In this document: one piece after another, positions 27,025 through 35,402 of the stretch
Layout: each line of letters begins with the position of its first letter
Position numbering within the stretch: position 1 is the first letter of the stretch
Assembly (NCBI GenBank): GCA_963720785.1
Contig: CAVRGQ010000009.1
Span: forward strand, 744,001 to 808,000
DNA length: 64,000 bases
Source of the DNA: CAVRGQ01 sp963720785
Lineage (GTDB): Bacteria; Actinomycetota; Acidimicrobiia; IMCC26256; DASPTH01
Direction of reading: 5' to 3'
Made by a program: the position numbers and the translations under genes
The notes under the pieces: model-generated
Databases searched by the model: none
The model's input: the letters and a program-made list of their open reading frames with translations, nothing else
What the model was told of the DNA's origin: nothing

Positions 27025-28320
27025 ATGGCCTGGGACTTCTCCACCGACCCCGAGTACGCCGAGCTGCTCGCCTGGGCCGACACCTTCGTGCGCGAGGAGT
27101 GCGAGCCCCTCGACTACGTGGTCCCCGAATCCCACGACCTGAAGAACCCGATCCGCCAGGCGCTGATCCCGCCGCTGCAGGAGATCGTCAGGGAGAAGGG
27201 GTTGTGGGCCACCCACCTCGGCCCCGAGCTCGGCGGCCCCGGCTACGGCCAGGTGAAGCTCGGCCTCCTCAACGAGATCATCGGGCGGTCGGTGTGCGCG
27301 CCGATCGTGTTCGGCTCGCAGGCCCCCGACTCCGGCAACAGCGAGATCCTCGCCCGCTTCGGCTCTCCCGAGTTGAAGGAGCGGTACCTGAAGCCGCTCC
27401 TCCAGAACGAGATCGTCTCCGCGTTCTCGATGACCGAGCCGCAGGGCGGCGCCGACCCGAAGGTGTTCACCACCACCGCGGTGCAGGACGGCGACGAGTG
27501 GGTCATCAACGGCGAGAAGTGGTTCACGTCGCACGCCCGCTCCGCCGCCTTCCTCATCGTCATGACGGTGACCGATCCCGACGCCCCCACCTACGACCAG
27601 CAGACGATGTTCATCGTGCCGATCGAAACTCCCGGCATCGAGACCATCCGCAACATCGGCATGGGGTACGAGCCGGTCGGCGACGGCATCGAGGGCTACC
27701 TCCGCTACCACGACGTGCGCGTCCCCGCCGACCACATGCTCGGGCCGCGCGGCGGCGCGTTCATGGTGGCGCAGACGCGTCTCGGCGGCGGGCGCATCCA
27801 CCATGCGATGCGTACCGTGGGCCTGGCGCGACGCATCTTCGACATGCTGTGCGAGCGCGCGGTGTCGCGCTACACGCAGGGCGAGGTGCTCGCCAACAAG
27901 CAGATGGTGCAGGAGATGGTCGCCGACTCCTGGATGGAGCTCGAGGCCTACCGCCTCATGGTGCTGCACACCGCGTGGAAGATCGACCAGCTCCAGGACT
28001 ACAAGGCGGTGCGCGGCGACATCTCCGCGATCAAGGCGATGATGCAGAAGGTGCTGCACGACGTGACCGCGCGAGCGTTGCAGGTGCACGGTTCGCTCGG
28101 CGTCACCCACGAGATGCCGTTCGTCCACTACCTGACCGAGTCGTTCGTGATGGGACTCGCCGACGGCCCCACCGAGGTGCACAAGGTCACGCTGGCCCGT
28201 CAGGTGCTGAAGAACTACAAGCCCGTCGACGACGACTTCCCCACCACGCACATCCCCAAGCTGCGCGCCGCCGCCGAGGCGAAGTTCGCCGACCAGCTCG
28301 CCGGCATCCCACGCGACTGA
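27025..28320 (+). CDS. Acyl-CoA dehydrogenase
   Basis: A 431-residue acyl-CoA dehydrogenase, intact, beginning MAWDFSTDPEYAEL. Domain signatures are ELGGPGYGQVKLGL, FSMTEPQGGADPKVF (FAD/substrate), NGEKWFTSHARSA, GGGRIHHAMRTVGLAR and LQVHGSLGVTHEMP. The variant TEPQGGADP and the length match the long acyl-CoA dehydrogenases common in mycobacteria. It is strongly similar in layout to the gene at 39442 (same MAWDFST start). AGAGGGAGA precedes the ATG at 27025. It introduces the alpha-beta double bond and passes electrons to ETF. Confidence 0.93.
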   Translation: MAWDFSTDPEYAELLAWADTFVREECEPLDYVVPESHDLKNPIRQALIPPLQEIVREKGLWATHLGPELGGPGYGQVKLGLLNEIIGRSVCAPIVFGSQAPDSGNSEILARFGSPELKERYLKPLLQNEIVSAFSMTEPQGGADPKVFTTTAVQDGDEWVINGEKWFTSHARSAAFLIVMTVTDPDAPTYDQQTMFIVPIETPGIETIRNIGMGYEPVGDGIEGYLRYHDVRVPADHMLGPRGGAFMVAQTRLGGGRIHHAMRTVGLARRIFDMLCERAVSRYTQGEVLANKQMVQEMVADSWMELEAYRLMVLHTAWKIDQLQDYKAVRGDISAIKAMMQKVLHDVTARALQVHGSLGVTHEMPFVHYLTESFVMGLADGPTEVHKVTLARQVLKNYKPVDDDFPTTHIPKLRAAAEAKFADQLAGIPRD

Positions 28321-28365
28321 GGCGCGCACCACGCCAGCTCGCCCGATCGGACCTAGGGTCAGGGC

Positions 28366-29433
28366 GTGCGCGTCGACAGCTTCCGTTTCCTCCCCCGCAG
28401 CTTCCGGGCGTTCTTCGAGTCACCCGACCCTCTGCCGGGCGAGACCGACGTGGTGTGGGCGCCGTTCGCGCCCCGCCTCGCCGACGCTCGGATCGCGCTG
28501 CTGTCGACGGGTGGCCTCTCGGTGTGCGACGTGCAGCCCCGGTTCGACGACGAGCGCGAACGCGCCGAACCGTCGTGGGGCGACCCCACCTGGCGCGCGA
28601 TTCCCAGCACCGTCACCCAGGGGCAGCTCGACGCCACCCACCTCCACGTGAACACCACCGACGCACTCGCGGACCATGAGATCGTGCTCCCGATGCGCGC
28701 ACTCGATGCGCTCGTGCACGACGGCATCGTCGGCAGTGCCGCGGCCCATCACTACTCGGTCATGGGATACCAGCAGGCCGATCTTGCGGAGTGGCGGAAC
28801 ACGACCGGGCCGGGCATCGTCGCCGCGCTGCGAGACGAGGCGATCGACGGGATCGTGTTCGCACCCGTCTGACCCGACTGCTGCAAGAACGTGCCCGTGC
28901 TGGCACGTCTCGTCGAACGTGCAGGCATCCCCACCGTCGTGGTCACGATGATGCCGGACATCGCGGAACGCCTCCTCACGCCGCGAATCGTGGGCGTGGA
29001 GTTCCCGTTCGGCCATCCGTTCGGGCCGCCCGACCAACCCGCAATCCAGCGTCGGGTGTTGGAGACCGCGGTCACCGTGCTCGCGGGCGCGGCGGCGTCG
29101 GGGACGCGCGTCGACGTCGACGCCGAATGGCCCGAACCGGTCCGCGACGCTTATCGAGCGTGGCAGCCCGTCGAACCGAGCCCAGTCGTCGCGGCAGATG
29201 CTCAGAGGCGGATCCGCCTAACCGAGCAGGCTCGTCGCACGCGTCAGGAGTGCGGGCAACAGCGGCGCGATCTCCTCGGCCACGGGGTCGGGGTCGTCGC
29301 GCCGGCGGTTGTGCTTCACGATCAGCGACCACGTCGCAGCCGACTTGAAGGACGCGAGCGCCTCGAACCAGGCGCGGTCGGCGAGCGGGCGGCCGAGCGC
29401 GTCGGCGTAGACCTGCGCGAGCTCGTCGGGTGA
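28366..29433 (+). CDS. GrdB/PrdB-like reductase-family protein with in-frame TGA (candidate selenoprotein)
   Basis: The frame opened by GTG 28366 runs through one TGA (28870-28872, codon 169) and stays open to 29433. Both halves belong to one protein of the glycine/betaine/D-proline reductase selenoprotein B family: RIALLSTGGLSVCD, TQGQLDATHLHVN and AAHHYSVMGYQ before the TGA, and PDCCKNVPVLARL, ERAGIPTVVV and EFPFGHPFGPP after it. As I recall the family, the position holds Cys or Sec in a (C/U)-P-x-C motif; here it would be V-U-P-D-C-C. A 7-bp stem with a CGUGCU loop lies 17 bases downstream. If TGA is a stop, two fragments (28366-28872 and from 28891) result. The true C-terminus is probably near 29220; the rest overlaps the convergent gene. 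Confidence 0.75.
28889..28908 (+). promoter_or_regulatory. SECIS-like stem-loop downstream of in-frame TGA
   Basis: ACGTGCC (28889-28895) pairs perfectly with GGCACGT (28902-28908) around a six-base loop, CGTGCT. The loop lies 24-29 bases after the TGA and has G as its second base followed by U. Bacterial SECIS elements are known to place a small G/U-containing apical loop about 16-37 bases after the UGA, so the geometry fits. Confidence 0.55.
29206..29219. other. Palindrome at convergent gene ends
   Basis: AGGCGGATCCGCCT is a perfect 14-bp palindrome that ends within the stop codon region of the phosphotransferase (stop 29218-29220). It has no loop and no T-tract. It may mark the true 3' end of the upstream candidate selenoprotein gene, where a TAA lies in another frame at 29219-29221. 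Confidence 0.3.
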
Positions 29434-30213
29434 CGGCAACGCGCCGGCGTAGCGCGTGCGGCGGCGGTAGGTATCGGGATCGGCGTTGATCAGGAACCAG
29501 CCGACGTCGACGCGAGGGTCGGCGAGCGACCAGATCTCCCAGTCGATGACTGCGGTGACCTCGGCGCCGACGGCGAGCAGGTTGCCGAGCCGGAAGTCGC
29601 CGTGCACGACGGCGGCGGGCCACGGCGCGGGCTGCGACGCGAGCAGTGCGTCGGCCACGTCGCGCCACCCCGGTACGAGCGCGGAGTCGACGGTGTCGAG
29701 CAGGCGCACCCAGCGGCCGACCTCGTCGGCGAGGCTTGCACGCGGCTCCTCGCCCAGGCCCAGCGCGTCGGGGTCGTGCGCGTGGAGCGATGCCATGACC
29801 CGCGCCGCGTCGCGCAGGCGCTCGGCGACGACCGCCGGCGCATCGACCGCGTCGCCACCGTCATCGCGGTCGAACAGCGGCTCCAACGACGTGCCGGGAA
29901 CCAATCCCATCACGAACAGCGGCGGCACCTCGGGCGGCGCGCCCTCGTCCTCGTGGAGCACGTCGGGCACGGTGACCCCCGCGGCGCGCAGGGCCTTCAT
30001 CACGCGCGCCTGGCGCAGCACGTCGCGGTTGCGCACCGGCTCGAGCCCCGCGGGCGCGACCTTGACGACGACTTCGTGCGCGGCAGACGGTGTGTACGCA
30101 GAGCCTGCATAGGTGAGGCTCGACGCCCCGCCGGTGAGGCGATGCAGGCCGTCGACGGCGATCGGCGCCAACCGTCCCTGGAGTACGCTCACCCCGACTT
30201 CGACGTCGACCAT
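29218..30213 (-). CDS. Phosphotransferase of the aminoglycoside phosphotransferase (APH) fold
   Basis: A 331-residue kinase-like protein. The N-lobe has LTGGASSLTYAG and the Lys in EVVVKVAP; the catalytic loop is VVHGDFRLGNLL and the metal-binding motif VIDWEIWSLADPRVDVGW. This ACAD10/FadE36-associated APH subgroup is usually beside acyl-CoA dehydrogenases and probably phosphorylates a hydroxyacyl substrate (family knowledge), not an antibiotic. ATG 30213 begins MVDVEVGVSV. It is divergent from the SDR at 30270. A second member is at 63439. Confidence 0.85.
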   Translation of the reverse strand: MVDVEVGVSVLQGRLAPIAVDGLHRLTGGASSLTYAGSAYTPSAAHEVVVKVAPAGLEPVRNRDVLRQARVMKALRAAGVTVPDVLHEDEGAPPEVPPLFVMGLVPGTSLEPLFDRDDGGDAVDAPAVVAERLRDAARVMASLHAHDPDALGLGEEPRASLADEVGRWVRLLDTVDSALVPGWRDVADALLASQPAPWPAAVVHGDFRLGNLLAVGAEVTAVIDWEIWSLADPRVDVGWFLINADPDTYRRRTRYAGALPSPDELAQVYADALGRPLADRAWFEALASFKSAATWSLIVKHNRRRDDPDPVAEEIAPLLPALLTRATSLLG

Positions 30214-30269
30214 TGGTCCGCAGTCTGCCAGACACCTCTGCCAGGCGCGGCCGTCAGGGGGAACGGTCC

Positions 30270-31049
30270 GTGGGTGCATGTGACGGCAAGGTCGTCCTGG
30301 TGACGGGCGCCAGCCGGGGCCTGGGGAAGGGCATCGCCAAGATGTTCGCCGAGGAGGGCGCCACCGTCGCGATGGCCGCCCGGACCGTCGAGCCGGTCGA
30401 GGGGTACATCGGCTCGCTCCAGGAGACCCGCGAGGAGATCGAGGCCGCGGGTGGCAAAGCCATCGCCGTCCAGGCCGACCTCTCGTCGGCCGAGACGCGT
30501 GCCGCGATGTTCGAGGCGGTCGTCGCCGAGGCCGGCGCGCCCGACATCCTCATCAACAACGCGGCGGTGACCTTCCTGCGCGCGCTCGACGAGTTCCCCG
30601 AGAAGCGGGCCAAGCTGATGCTCGAGATGCACGTGCTCGCGCCGTTGCAGCTCACGCAGCTCGCGATCCCTGCCATGCGCGAGCGCGGCGCCGGATGGGT
30701 CTGCAACCTCACGTCGATGGCGGGTGAGCGCATCCCCGGCCCGCCGTTCGATCCGTTCGACGTCGGCGCGGGGTTCGGCATGTACGGCACGGTGAAGGCG
30801 GCGCTGTCGCGACTCACGCAGTCGTTCGCCGCGGAGCTGCACGCCGACAACATCGCGGTGAACGCGGTGGCGCCGTTCAAGCCGGTCGCCACCGAGGGCG
30901 CGGCCACGCTCGACCTCGCCAAGGAGGACACCGAGGACATCTCGCTCACCCTCGAGTGCGTGAAGTACCTCTGCACCGGCGACCCGCAACAGGTCACCGG
31001 GATCATCGCCCAGACGCAGCCGTTCCTGCAGTCCCTCGGCGAGCTCTGA
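30270..31049 (+). CDS. Short-chain dehydrogenase/reductase
   Basis: A 259-residue SDR with VLVTGASRGLGKGIAKMF, NNAAVTFLRAL, LTSMAGERIPG and MYGTVKAALSRL. A segment of extra residues after beta-2 (EGYIGSLQETREEIEA) is common in actinobacterial SDRs. GTG 30270 is chosen because AGGGGGA lies 8-15 bases upstream; an ATG inside MGACDG is not available. It is followed after 2 bases by the MaoC-like gene, so a hydratase/dehydrogenase pair is likely. Confidence 0.87.
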   Translation: MGACDGKVVLVTGASRGLGKGIAKMFAEEGATVAMAARTVEPVEGYIGSLQETREEIEAAGGKAIAVQADLSSAETRAAMFEAVVAEAGAPDILINNAAVTFLRALDEFPEKRAKLMLEMHVLAPLQLTQLAIPAMRERGAGWVCNLTSMAGERIPGPPFDPFDVGAGFGMYGTVKAALSRLTQSFAAELHADNIAVNAVAPFKPVATEGAATLDLAKEDTEDISLTLECVKYLCTGDPQQVTGIIAQTQPFLQSLGEL

Positions 31050-31051
31050 GC

Positions 31052-31888
31052 ATGGGCGTTCCCGGCGTCACCCTCGGCGAGCCTCACGGGCCGTTCCCCG
31101 CGTCGCTGTCGAGCGAGTTCGTGGCTGCCTACGCGGCGGCGACGCGCGACCCGTTCCCGGCCGCGCAGCGCGGCGAGGTGGTACCCAGCGTCGCGCTGGT
31201 CACCCAGATCTGGGACGCGCAGGAGGCGGGGCGCGTCGCGCTCGTCGACCCCGCCATCCTCGACGGCATGGTCGGCGGCGTGCACGGCGAGCACGAGGTG
31301 CGCCTGCACCGACCCGTGGTCCCCGGCGAGCCGCTGCGCGTGTTCGTGGAGGGCCAGGGCGCACGCGGGTCACGCGGCAAGTCGTTCGTGACGCTGCGCT
31401 ACTCGATGCTCGACACGAACGACGCGTTCGTCGCCGAGCAGTGGTGGACCACCGTGTTCCTCGGCGTCGAGTGCGACGGCGTGGGTGACGGCCCGCCCGA
31501 TCACTCGACGCCGGACGGCGCGCGCGAGCACCTCCTCGGCACGTACACCCAGCACGTCGACGGCGAGATCACGCGCGCCTACGCGGAAGTTACGAACGAC
31601 TGGTCGCCGCACCACTTCGACCTCGAAGCGGCGCGCACCGCGGGCGTGGAGCGACTCTTCCTGCACGGCCTCTGCACGTTGGCGATCGCCGCGCAAGGCG
31701 TGGCGAAGTTCGCCTGCGCCGGCGACACCTCTCGCCTCCGCCGCGTCGCCGCCCGCTTCGCCTCCCCCACCTTCCTCGACGAGGACGTCACCGTCCACGT
31801 GTACGACGCGGGCAACGGCGGCTACGCGTTCGAGGCCGACTGCGCCGGCGTCCCCGTCCTCACCCAGGGCCTCGCCGAACTCTTCTGA
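31052..31888 (+). CDS. MaoC-like double-hotdog acyl-CoA hydratase/dehydratase
   Basis: A 278-residue protein with two hotdog halves. The N-terminal half resembles the FAS1-type dehydratase half (VHGEHEVRLHRPVVPGEPL); the C-terminal half carries the hydratase-type motif YAEVTNDWSPHHFD, where D and H at spacing D-x4-H are the expected catalytic pair, then FLHGLCTLA. It hydrates 2-enoyl-CoA to (R)-3-hydroxyacyl-CoA, matching the MFE-type SDRs. ATG 31052 follows the SDR stop. It ends 15 bp before palindrome copy 2. Confidence 0.87.
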   Translation: MGVPGVTLGEPHGPFPASLSSEFVAAYAAATRDPFPAAQRGEVVPSVALVTQIWDAQEAGRVALVDPAILDGMVGGVHGEHEVRLHRPVVPGEPLRVFVEGQGARGSRGKSFVTLRYSMLDTNDAFVAEQWWTTVFLGVECDGVGDGPPDHSTPDGAREHLLGTYTQHVDGEITRAYAEVTNDWSPHHFDLEAARTAGVERLFLHGLCTLAIAAQGVAKFACAGDTSRLRRVAARFASPTFLDEDVTVHVYDAGNGGYAFEADCAGVPVLTQGLAELF

Positions 31889-31902
31889 CCGCGCCCCCCA
31901 AT

Positions 31903-31954
31903 CGTTTTGGCGTCACGAGATGTCGCCAGGGCGGCGCGGGGTGACGCCAAAACG
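31903..31954. repeat. Dispersed palindromic element, copy 2
   Basis: Perfect 14-bp arms (31903-31916 CGTTTTGGCGTCAC; 31941-31954) flank a 24-bp centre with GTCGCCAGGGCGGCGC. It occupies the gap between two convergent stop codons (MaoC-like gene at 31888, amidohydrolase at 31968). The centre has the same orientation as copies 1 and 5. Confidence 0.85.
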
Positions 31955-31967
31955 GTCAGTCGAGGGC

Positions 31968-33182
31968 TCAGGCGGCGACCTTCATGATGCGGTTGAGGTT
32001 GCCGCCCATGATCTTGGCCTTGTCGGTGTCGCTGAGCCCGTCGAGTTGGTCGACGAAGCTGATCGGGTCGTACATGCCCTCGGGGTGCGGGAAGTCCGAG
32101 CCGAAGAGCACGTTGTCCGCACCGATGAGCTCCACGAGGCCGATGGGGTCTTCCTCGTGGAAGGGGTGCACGTAGATGCAGCGCTTGAACGCCTCGATCG
32201 GGTCCTCGTCGAAGGCCTCGGGGCTGCGGTCGTAGACCCGCTGGAGCCGTTTGACCAAGGGACGAACCCATGCGCTGCCGTTCTCGACCGGCATGATCCG
32301 CAACTTCGGGAAACGCGTGACGAGGCCGTGCCCGATGATCGACGTCACGACGTCGTTGATGATGCGGTCCTCCGAATGGAGGAGCAGGTAGAAGCCCGAC
32401 GGCTCCTTGTCGAACGGGAGGAACTCGCCGTCGTGGCCTTCCCACTCGTTGACGTAGCGCTGGAACCCACTGTCGGACGCGTGCATGCCGACGACGATGT
32501 CGGCCTCTTCCACCTTCTTCCAGAACGCGTCGAACTCGGGAAGAGCAAACGAGCGACGACGATTGCCGAAGTCGGGCACCGGGGCCGGGCGGATGAGGAT
32601 CGCCTTCGCGCCGCGCTCGATGACCCAGTCGAGCTCCTCGATCGCCTTGTCGACGATCGGCAACGTGATCACGGGCGTGGGGAAGATCCGGTCCTCGAAG
32701 TTGAACGACCATTGCTCGTGCATCCACTGGTTGAGCGCGTGGATCACGACGTGGGTCGCGACCGGGTCGTCGGCGAGGCGCTCCTCGATCAGGCTCGCGA
32801 GTGTCGGCCACATCATCGCCCGGTCGATGCCCTGCTCGTCCATCATCATGATGCGGGCTTCGGGCTCGAAGAACGCCGGCGGCGCCTCGATGTAACGCGG
32901 CGGCGCGGCAAGGTTCGCCTCCCGGTCGGCCTTGGTCATCGACGCCGGGTTCTTCAACTTGAACTCGAGCTCCTGCGCGCCCGGAGGCGCGACCTTGTTG
33001 AACGTCGGGTTCGGGATGTACTCGCTGATCTTGTTCTTCACCGCGATCTTCGTGCGGCCGTTCACCTCGACGTACTTGATCAGCCCGGCGTGCTCGGCGG
33101 GGAGGAACTTCGTGAACGCGTCTGTCGACTCGTACATGTGGTTGTCGGCATCGAAGACCAGGTAGTCCAGGCCACGGGTCAT
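31968..33182 (-). CDS. Amidohydrolase-family (TIM-barrel, amidohydro_2) protein
   Basis: A 404-residue metal-dependent hydrolase or decarboxylase. The N-terminal FDADNHMYE supplies the first metal motif (D-x-H), GMHASDSGFQ the beta-strand His and LFGSDFPHPEG the final Asp. This group is related to ACMSD and o-pyrocatechuate decarboxylases and is common in actinobacterial catabolic regions. GAGGGGAC precedes the ATG at 33182. It is divergent from the lactonase gene at 33332. A second, more distant member lies at 37134. Confidence 0.87.
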   Translation of the reverse strand: MTRGLDYLVFDADNHMYESTDAFTKFLPAEHAGLIKYVEVNGRTKIAVKNKISEYIPNPTFNKVAPPGAQELEFKLKNPASMTKADREANLAAPPRYIEAPPAFFEPEARIMMMDEQGIDRAMMWPTLASLIEERLADDPVATHVVIHALNQWMHEQWSFNFEDRIFPTPVITLPIVDKAIEELDWVIERGAKAILIRPAPVPDFGNRRRSFALPEFDAFWKKVEEADIVVGMHASDSGFQRYVNEWEGHDGEFLPFDKEPSGFYLLLHSEDRIINDVVTSIIGHGLVTRFPKLRIMPVENGSAWVRPLVKRLQRVYDRSPEAFDEDPIEAFKRCIYVHPFHEEDPIGLVELIGADNVLFGSDFPHPEGMYDPISFVDQLDGLSDTDKAKIMGGNLNRIMKVAA

Positions 33183-33252
33183 GCGGCAGTCCCCTCGCTC
33201 GTGAGGTCGTCGCTCAGGCCTCGGGTCCACCCCAAGCTAAGGGCCACCTTCG

Positions 33253-33263
33253 TCGACGTCAAT
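33253..33263. promoter_or_regulatory. TCGACGTCAAT motif upstream of amidohydrolase
   Basis: It lies 71 bp upstream of the amidohydrolase start, on the reverse strand reading ATTGACGTCGA. It shares its core with the motifs at 26974 and 42951. TTGACG could also serve as a -35 element. Confidence 0.25.
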
Positions 33264-33331
33264 GTGGGAGCACGCCGACCTGCGGGAGGTACGCGGCGCC
33301 GAGAGGCGTCACGCCGGTAGCGTGCGCACCT

Positions 33332-34147
33332 ATGAGCGAACCTCGATTGCTGGTGGACGACCTGGTGTTCGGCGAGGGACCGCGATGGCACGGCGACCGC
33401 CTGTGGTTCTCCGACATGCACGGCGAGAAGGTGCACACCGTCGACCTGGACGGCAACCTCGAGACGGTGCTCGAGCTACCGGGCGCCCGCCCGTCCGGCC
33501 TGGGCTTCCTCCCCGACGGATCGCTGCTCCTCACGTCGATGCTCGAGCGCCAGGTGCTGCGCCTGCACGACGGTGAGCTCACCACCCACGTCGACCTGTC
33601 CGGTCTGTGCGAGAACGGGATCAACGACATGGTCGTCGACCCGAACGGCCGGGCCTACGTGGGCTCGTTCCCGGTCCCCCCGGCCACCGGCCCGATCATG
33701 CTGGTGGAGCCCAGTGGCGCCGCGCGCGTCGTCGCCGAGGACCTGCACTTCCCCAACGGCATGGTCATCACTGCCGAAGGCACGCTCGTGGCCGCCGAGT
33801 CCCTCGGTAAGTGCCTCACCGAGTTCGACATCGAGTCCGACGGATCACTGACCAACCGCCGCCTCTTCGGCGACATCACGCCCTACACGCCCGACGGCAT
33901 CTGCCTCGACGCCGAGGGCGGGATCTGGGCCGCGACCACCATGAGCCACGCGTTCGTGCGCTTCGGGCGCGGCGGCGACGTGCTCGACATCGTGGAGCTC
34001 GGTGAGCGCTTCACCATCGCGTGCGCGCTCGGTGGCCCCGACGGCCGCACCCTCTTCATGTTGAGCGCCGACACCTACGCGCCCGACCGTCACGGCGTGC
34101 GTGCCGGCACCCTCCACATCGTGGAAGTGGCGGTCCCGTCTGCCTAA
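33332..34147 (+). CDS. SMP-30/gluconolactonase-like lactonase
   Basis: A 271-residue six-bladed beta-propeller. The metal-binding Glu is in VFGEGPRWH, with NGINDMVVDPNG supplying Asn/Asp ligands and TPDGICLDAEGGIWAA the final Asp; FPNGMVI is also typical. It hydrolyses a lactone, possibly one formed by oxygenation in the catabolic pathway. The ATG at 33332 starts MSEPRLLVDD. Its TAA overlaps the P450 TAG on the opposite strand by 3 bases. Confidence 0.9.
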   Translation: MSEPRLLVDDLVFGEGPRWHGDRLWFSDMHGEKVHTVDLDGNLETVLELPGARPSGLGFLPDGSLLLTSMLERQVLRLHDGELTTHVDLSGLCENGINDMVVDPNGRAYVGSFPVPPATGPIMLVEPSGAARVVAEDLHFPNGMVITAEGTLVAAESLGKCLTEFDIESDGSLTNRRLFGDITPYTPDGICLDAEGGIWAATTMSHAFVRFGRGGDVLDIVELGERFTIACALGGPDGRTLFMLSADTYAPDRHGVRAGTLHIVEVAVPSA

Positions 34148-35388
34148 CCCACCTGCATGGTGACGGAGGAGTAGCCGCGCACGCTGGCGGTGTGCACGTG
34201 CTCGACGCGTGACTCGTCGATCCCCCACTCGGGGAAGCGCTTGAGCGTCTCGCGCAGGGCGACACGCGTCTCCAACCGCGCGACCGCGGCGCCGATGCAG
34301 AAGTGGGTGCCGTAACCGAGCGTGAGGTGACGGTCGATGTTGCGCTGCACGTCGAAGCGGTCGGGGTCGGGGAAGTGCCGCTCGTCGCGGTTGGCCGACG
34401 CGTTGAGCAGGCCCATCTTCGAGCCCGCCGGGATCGTGATCCCGTGCACCTCGACGTCGCGCATCACCCAGCGCGCCTGCACCGGCGACGGCGCCTCGTA
34501 GCGCAGGAGCTCCTCGACCCCGTTCGTGAGCAACGACGGGTCGTCGACGAGCAGCTGGCGCTGGTCGGGGTTGCGGGCGAGGGTCACCGCGGCGAAGCCG
34601 AGCAGGCGCGCCACCGTCTCCGTGCCCGCGAGGCCGAGCAGCTGCACGAAGCCGACGATCTCCGACATCGTGAGCTTGCGGGTGGTGCCGTCCTCCTCGG
34701 TGATCTCCGAACGCACGAGGTCGGAGATGAGGTCGTCCTGCGGGTCGTCGAGGCGCTCCTGCACCAGGTCGGGGATGAGCGCGAACACCGTGTCGGCGAG
34801 CGCGCCGTCGCCCGCGATCGTGGCCTGGCTGACCTGGGCCGACGCCGCGTCCTCGGCCTCCTCCACGTGGAGGGTGTTGTCGGCCAGCGCGCGGAACTCC
34901 GCCGCGTGGCCCTCGGGGTAGCCGATGAGCGACAGGATCACCGTGGGCGGGAGCATCCCGGCGAAGCCGGCGATGTAGTCGAACTCGCTCTGGCCGTCGA
35001 AGCCGTCGAGGAACTCGTTCGACAGCTCGGCGACCTTCACCTCGAGCTCCGCGATGCGCCGCGGCGTGAACGCGCGCGCCACCAGCTTGCGCAGCCGCGT
35101 GTGCTCCGGCGGGTCCTTCATGATCATCATGGGGATGTCGTACGGCTCGGGCTGCAACATGTTGAGCTGCGAACCGTGCGCCGACGAGAAGGTCTCGCTG
35201 TCGAGCAGGCCGGCGAGCACGTCGTCGTAGCGGCTCAGCGCCCAGAAGTCGAACTTCTCGTTGTAGTAGACGGGCGCCTCGTCGCGCAGCTGCTTCCACA
35301 CCGGGTAGGGGTTGCAGTCGATCTCGTAGTTGTACGGGTCGTAGTAGACCCCTTCGACGGGGCTGTCGACCTGGCTGTCGGTGGCCAT
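34144..35388 (-). CDS. Cytochrome P450
   Basis: A 414-residue soluble P450. The heme-binding loop is LGYGTHFCIGAAVARLE with the cysteine ligand at about residue 364; the I-helix reads LLGLAGTETVARL; the ExxR motif is in GVEELLRYE. Length and lack of a membrane anchor fit bacterial class I enzymes that need ferredoxin. It hydroxylates a substrate made by, or feeding, the adjacent CoA ligase (14-bp gap) and amidohydrolase. The family (for example CYP125/142-like) cannot be assigned by eye. ATG 35388 starts MATDSQVD. Confidence 0.93.
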   Translation of the reverse strand: MATDSQVDSPVEGVYYDPYNYEIDCNPYPVWKQLRDEAPVYYNEKFDFWALSRYDDVLAGLLDSETFSSAHGSQLNMLQPEPYDIPMMIMKDPPEHTRLRKLVARAFTPRRIAELEVKVAELSNEFLDGFDGQSEFDYIAGFAGMLPPTVILSLIGYPEGHAAEFRALADNTLHVEEAEDAASAQVSQATIAGDGALADTVFALIPDLVQERLDDPQDDLISDLVRSEITEEDGTTRKLTMSEIVGFVQLLGLAGTETVARLLGFAAVTLARNPDQRQLLVDDPSLLTNGVEELLRYEAPSPVQARWVMRDVEVHGITIPAGSKMGLLNASANRDERHFPDPDRFDVQRNIDRHLTLGYGTHFCIGAAVARLETRVALRETLKRFPEWGIDESRVEHVHTASVRGYSSVTMQVG

Positions 35389-35402
35389 GACGTTCCTCGT
35401 TC

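Noticed and set aside
28891..29433. Independent gene starting after the TGA
   Set aside because: It is in the same frame as the upstream part, begins inside a conserved segment, has no ribosome site, and both halves together make one family member.
29218..30213. Aminoglycoside resistance gene
   Set aside because: The kinase motifs are of the APH fold, but the sequence and setting match the acyl-CoA dehydrogenase-associated subgroup common in non-resistant actinomycetes.
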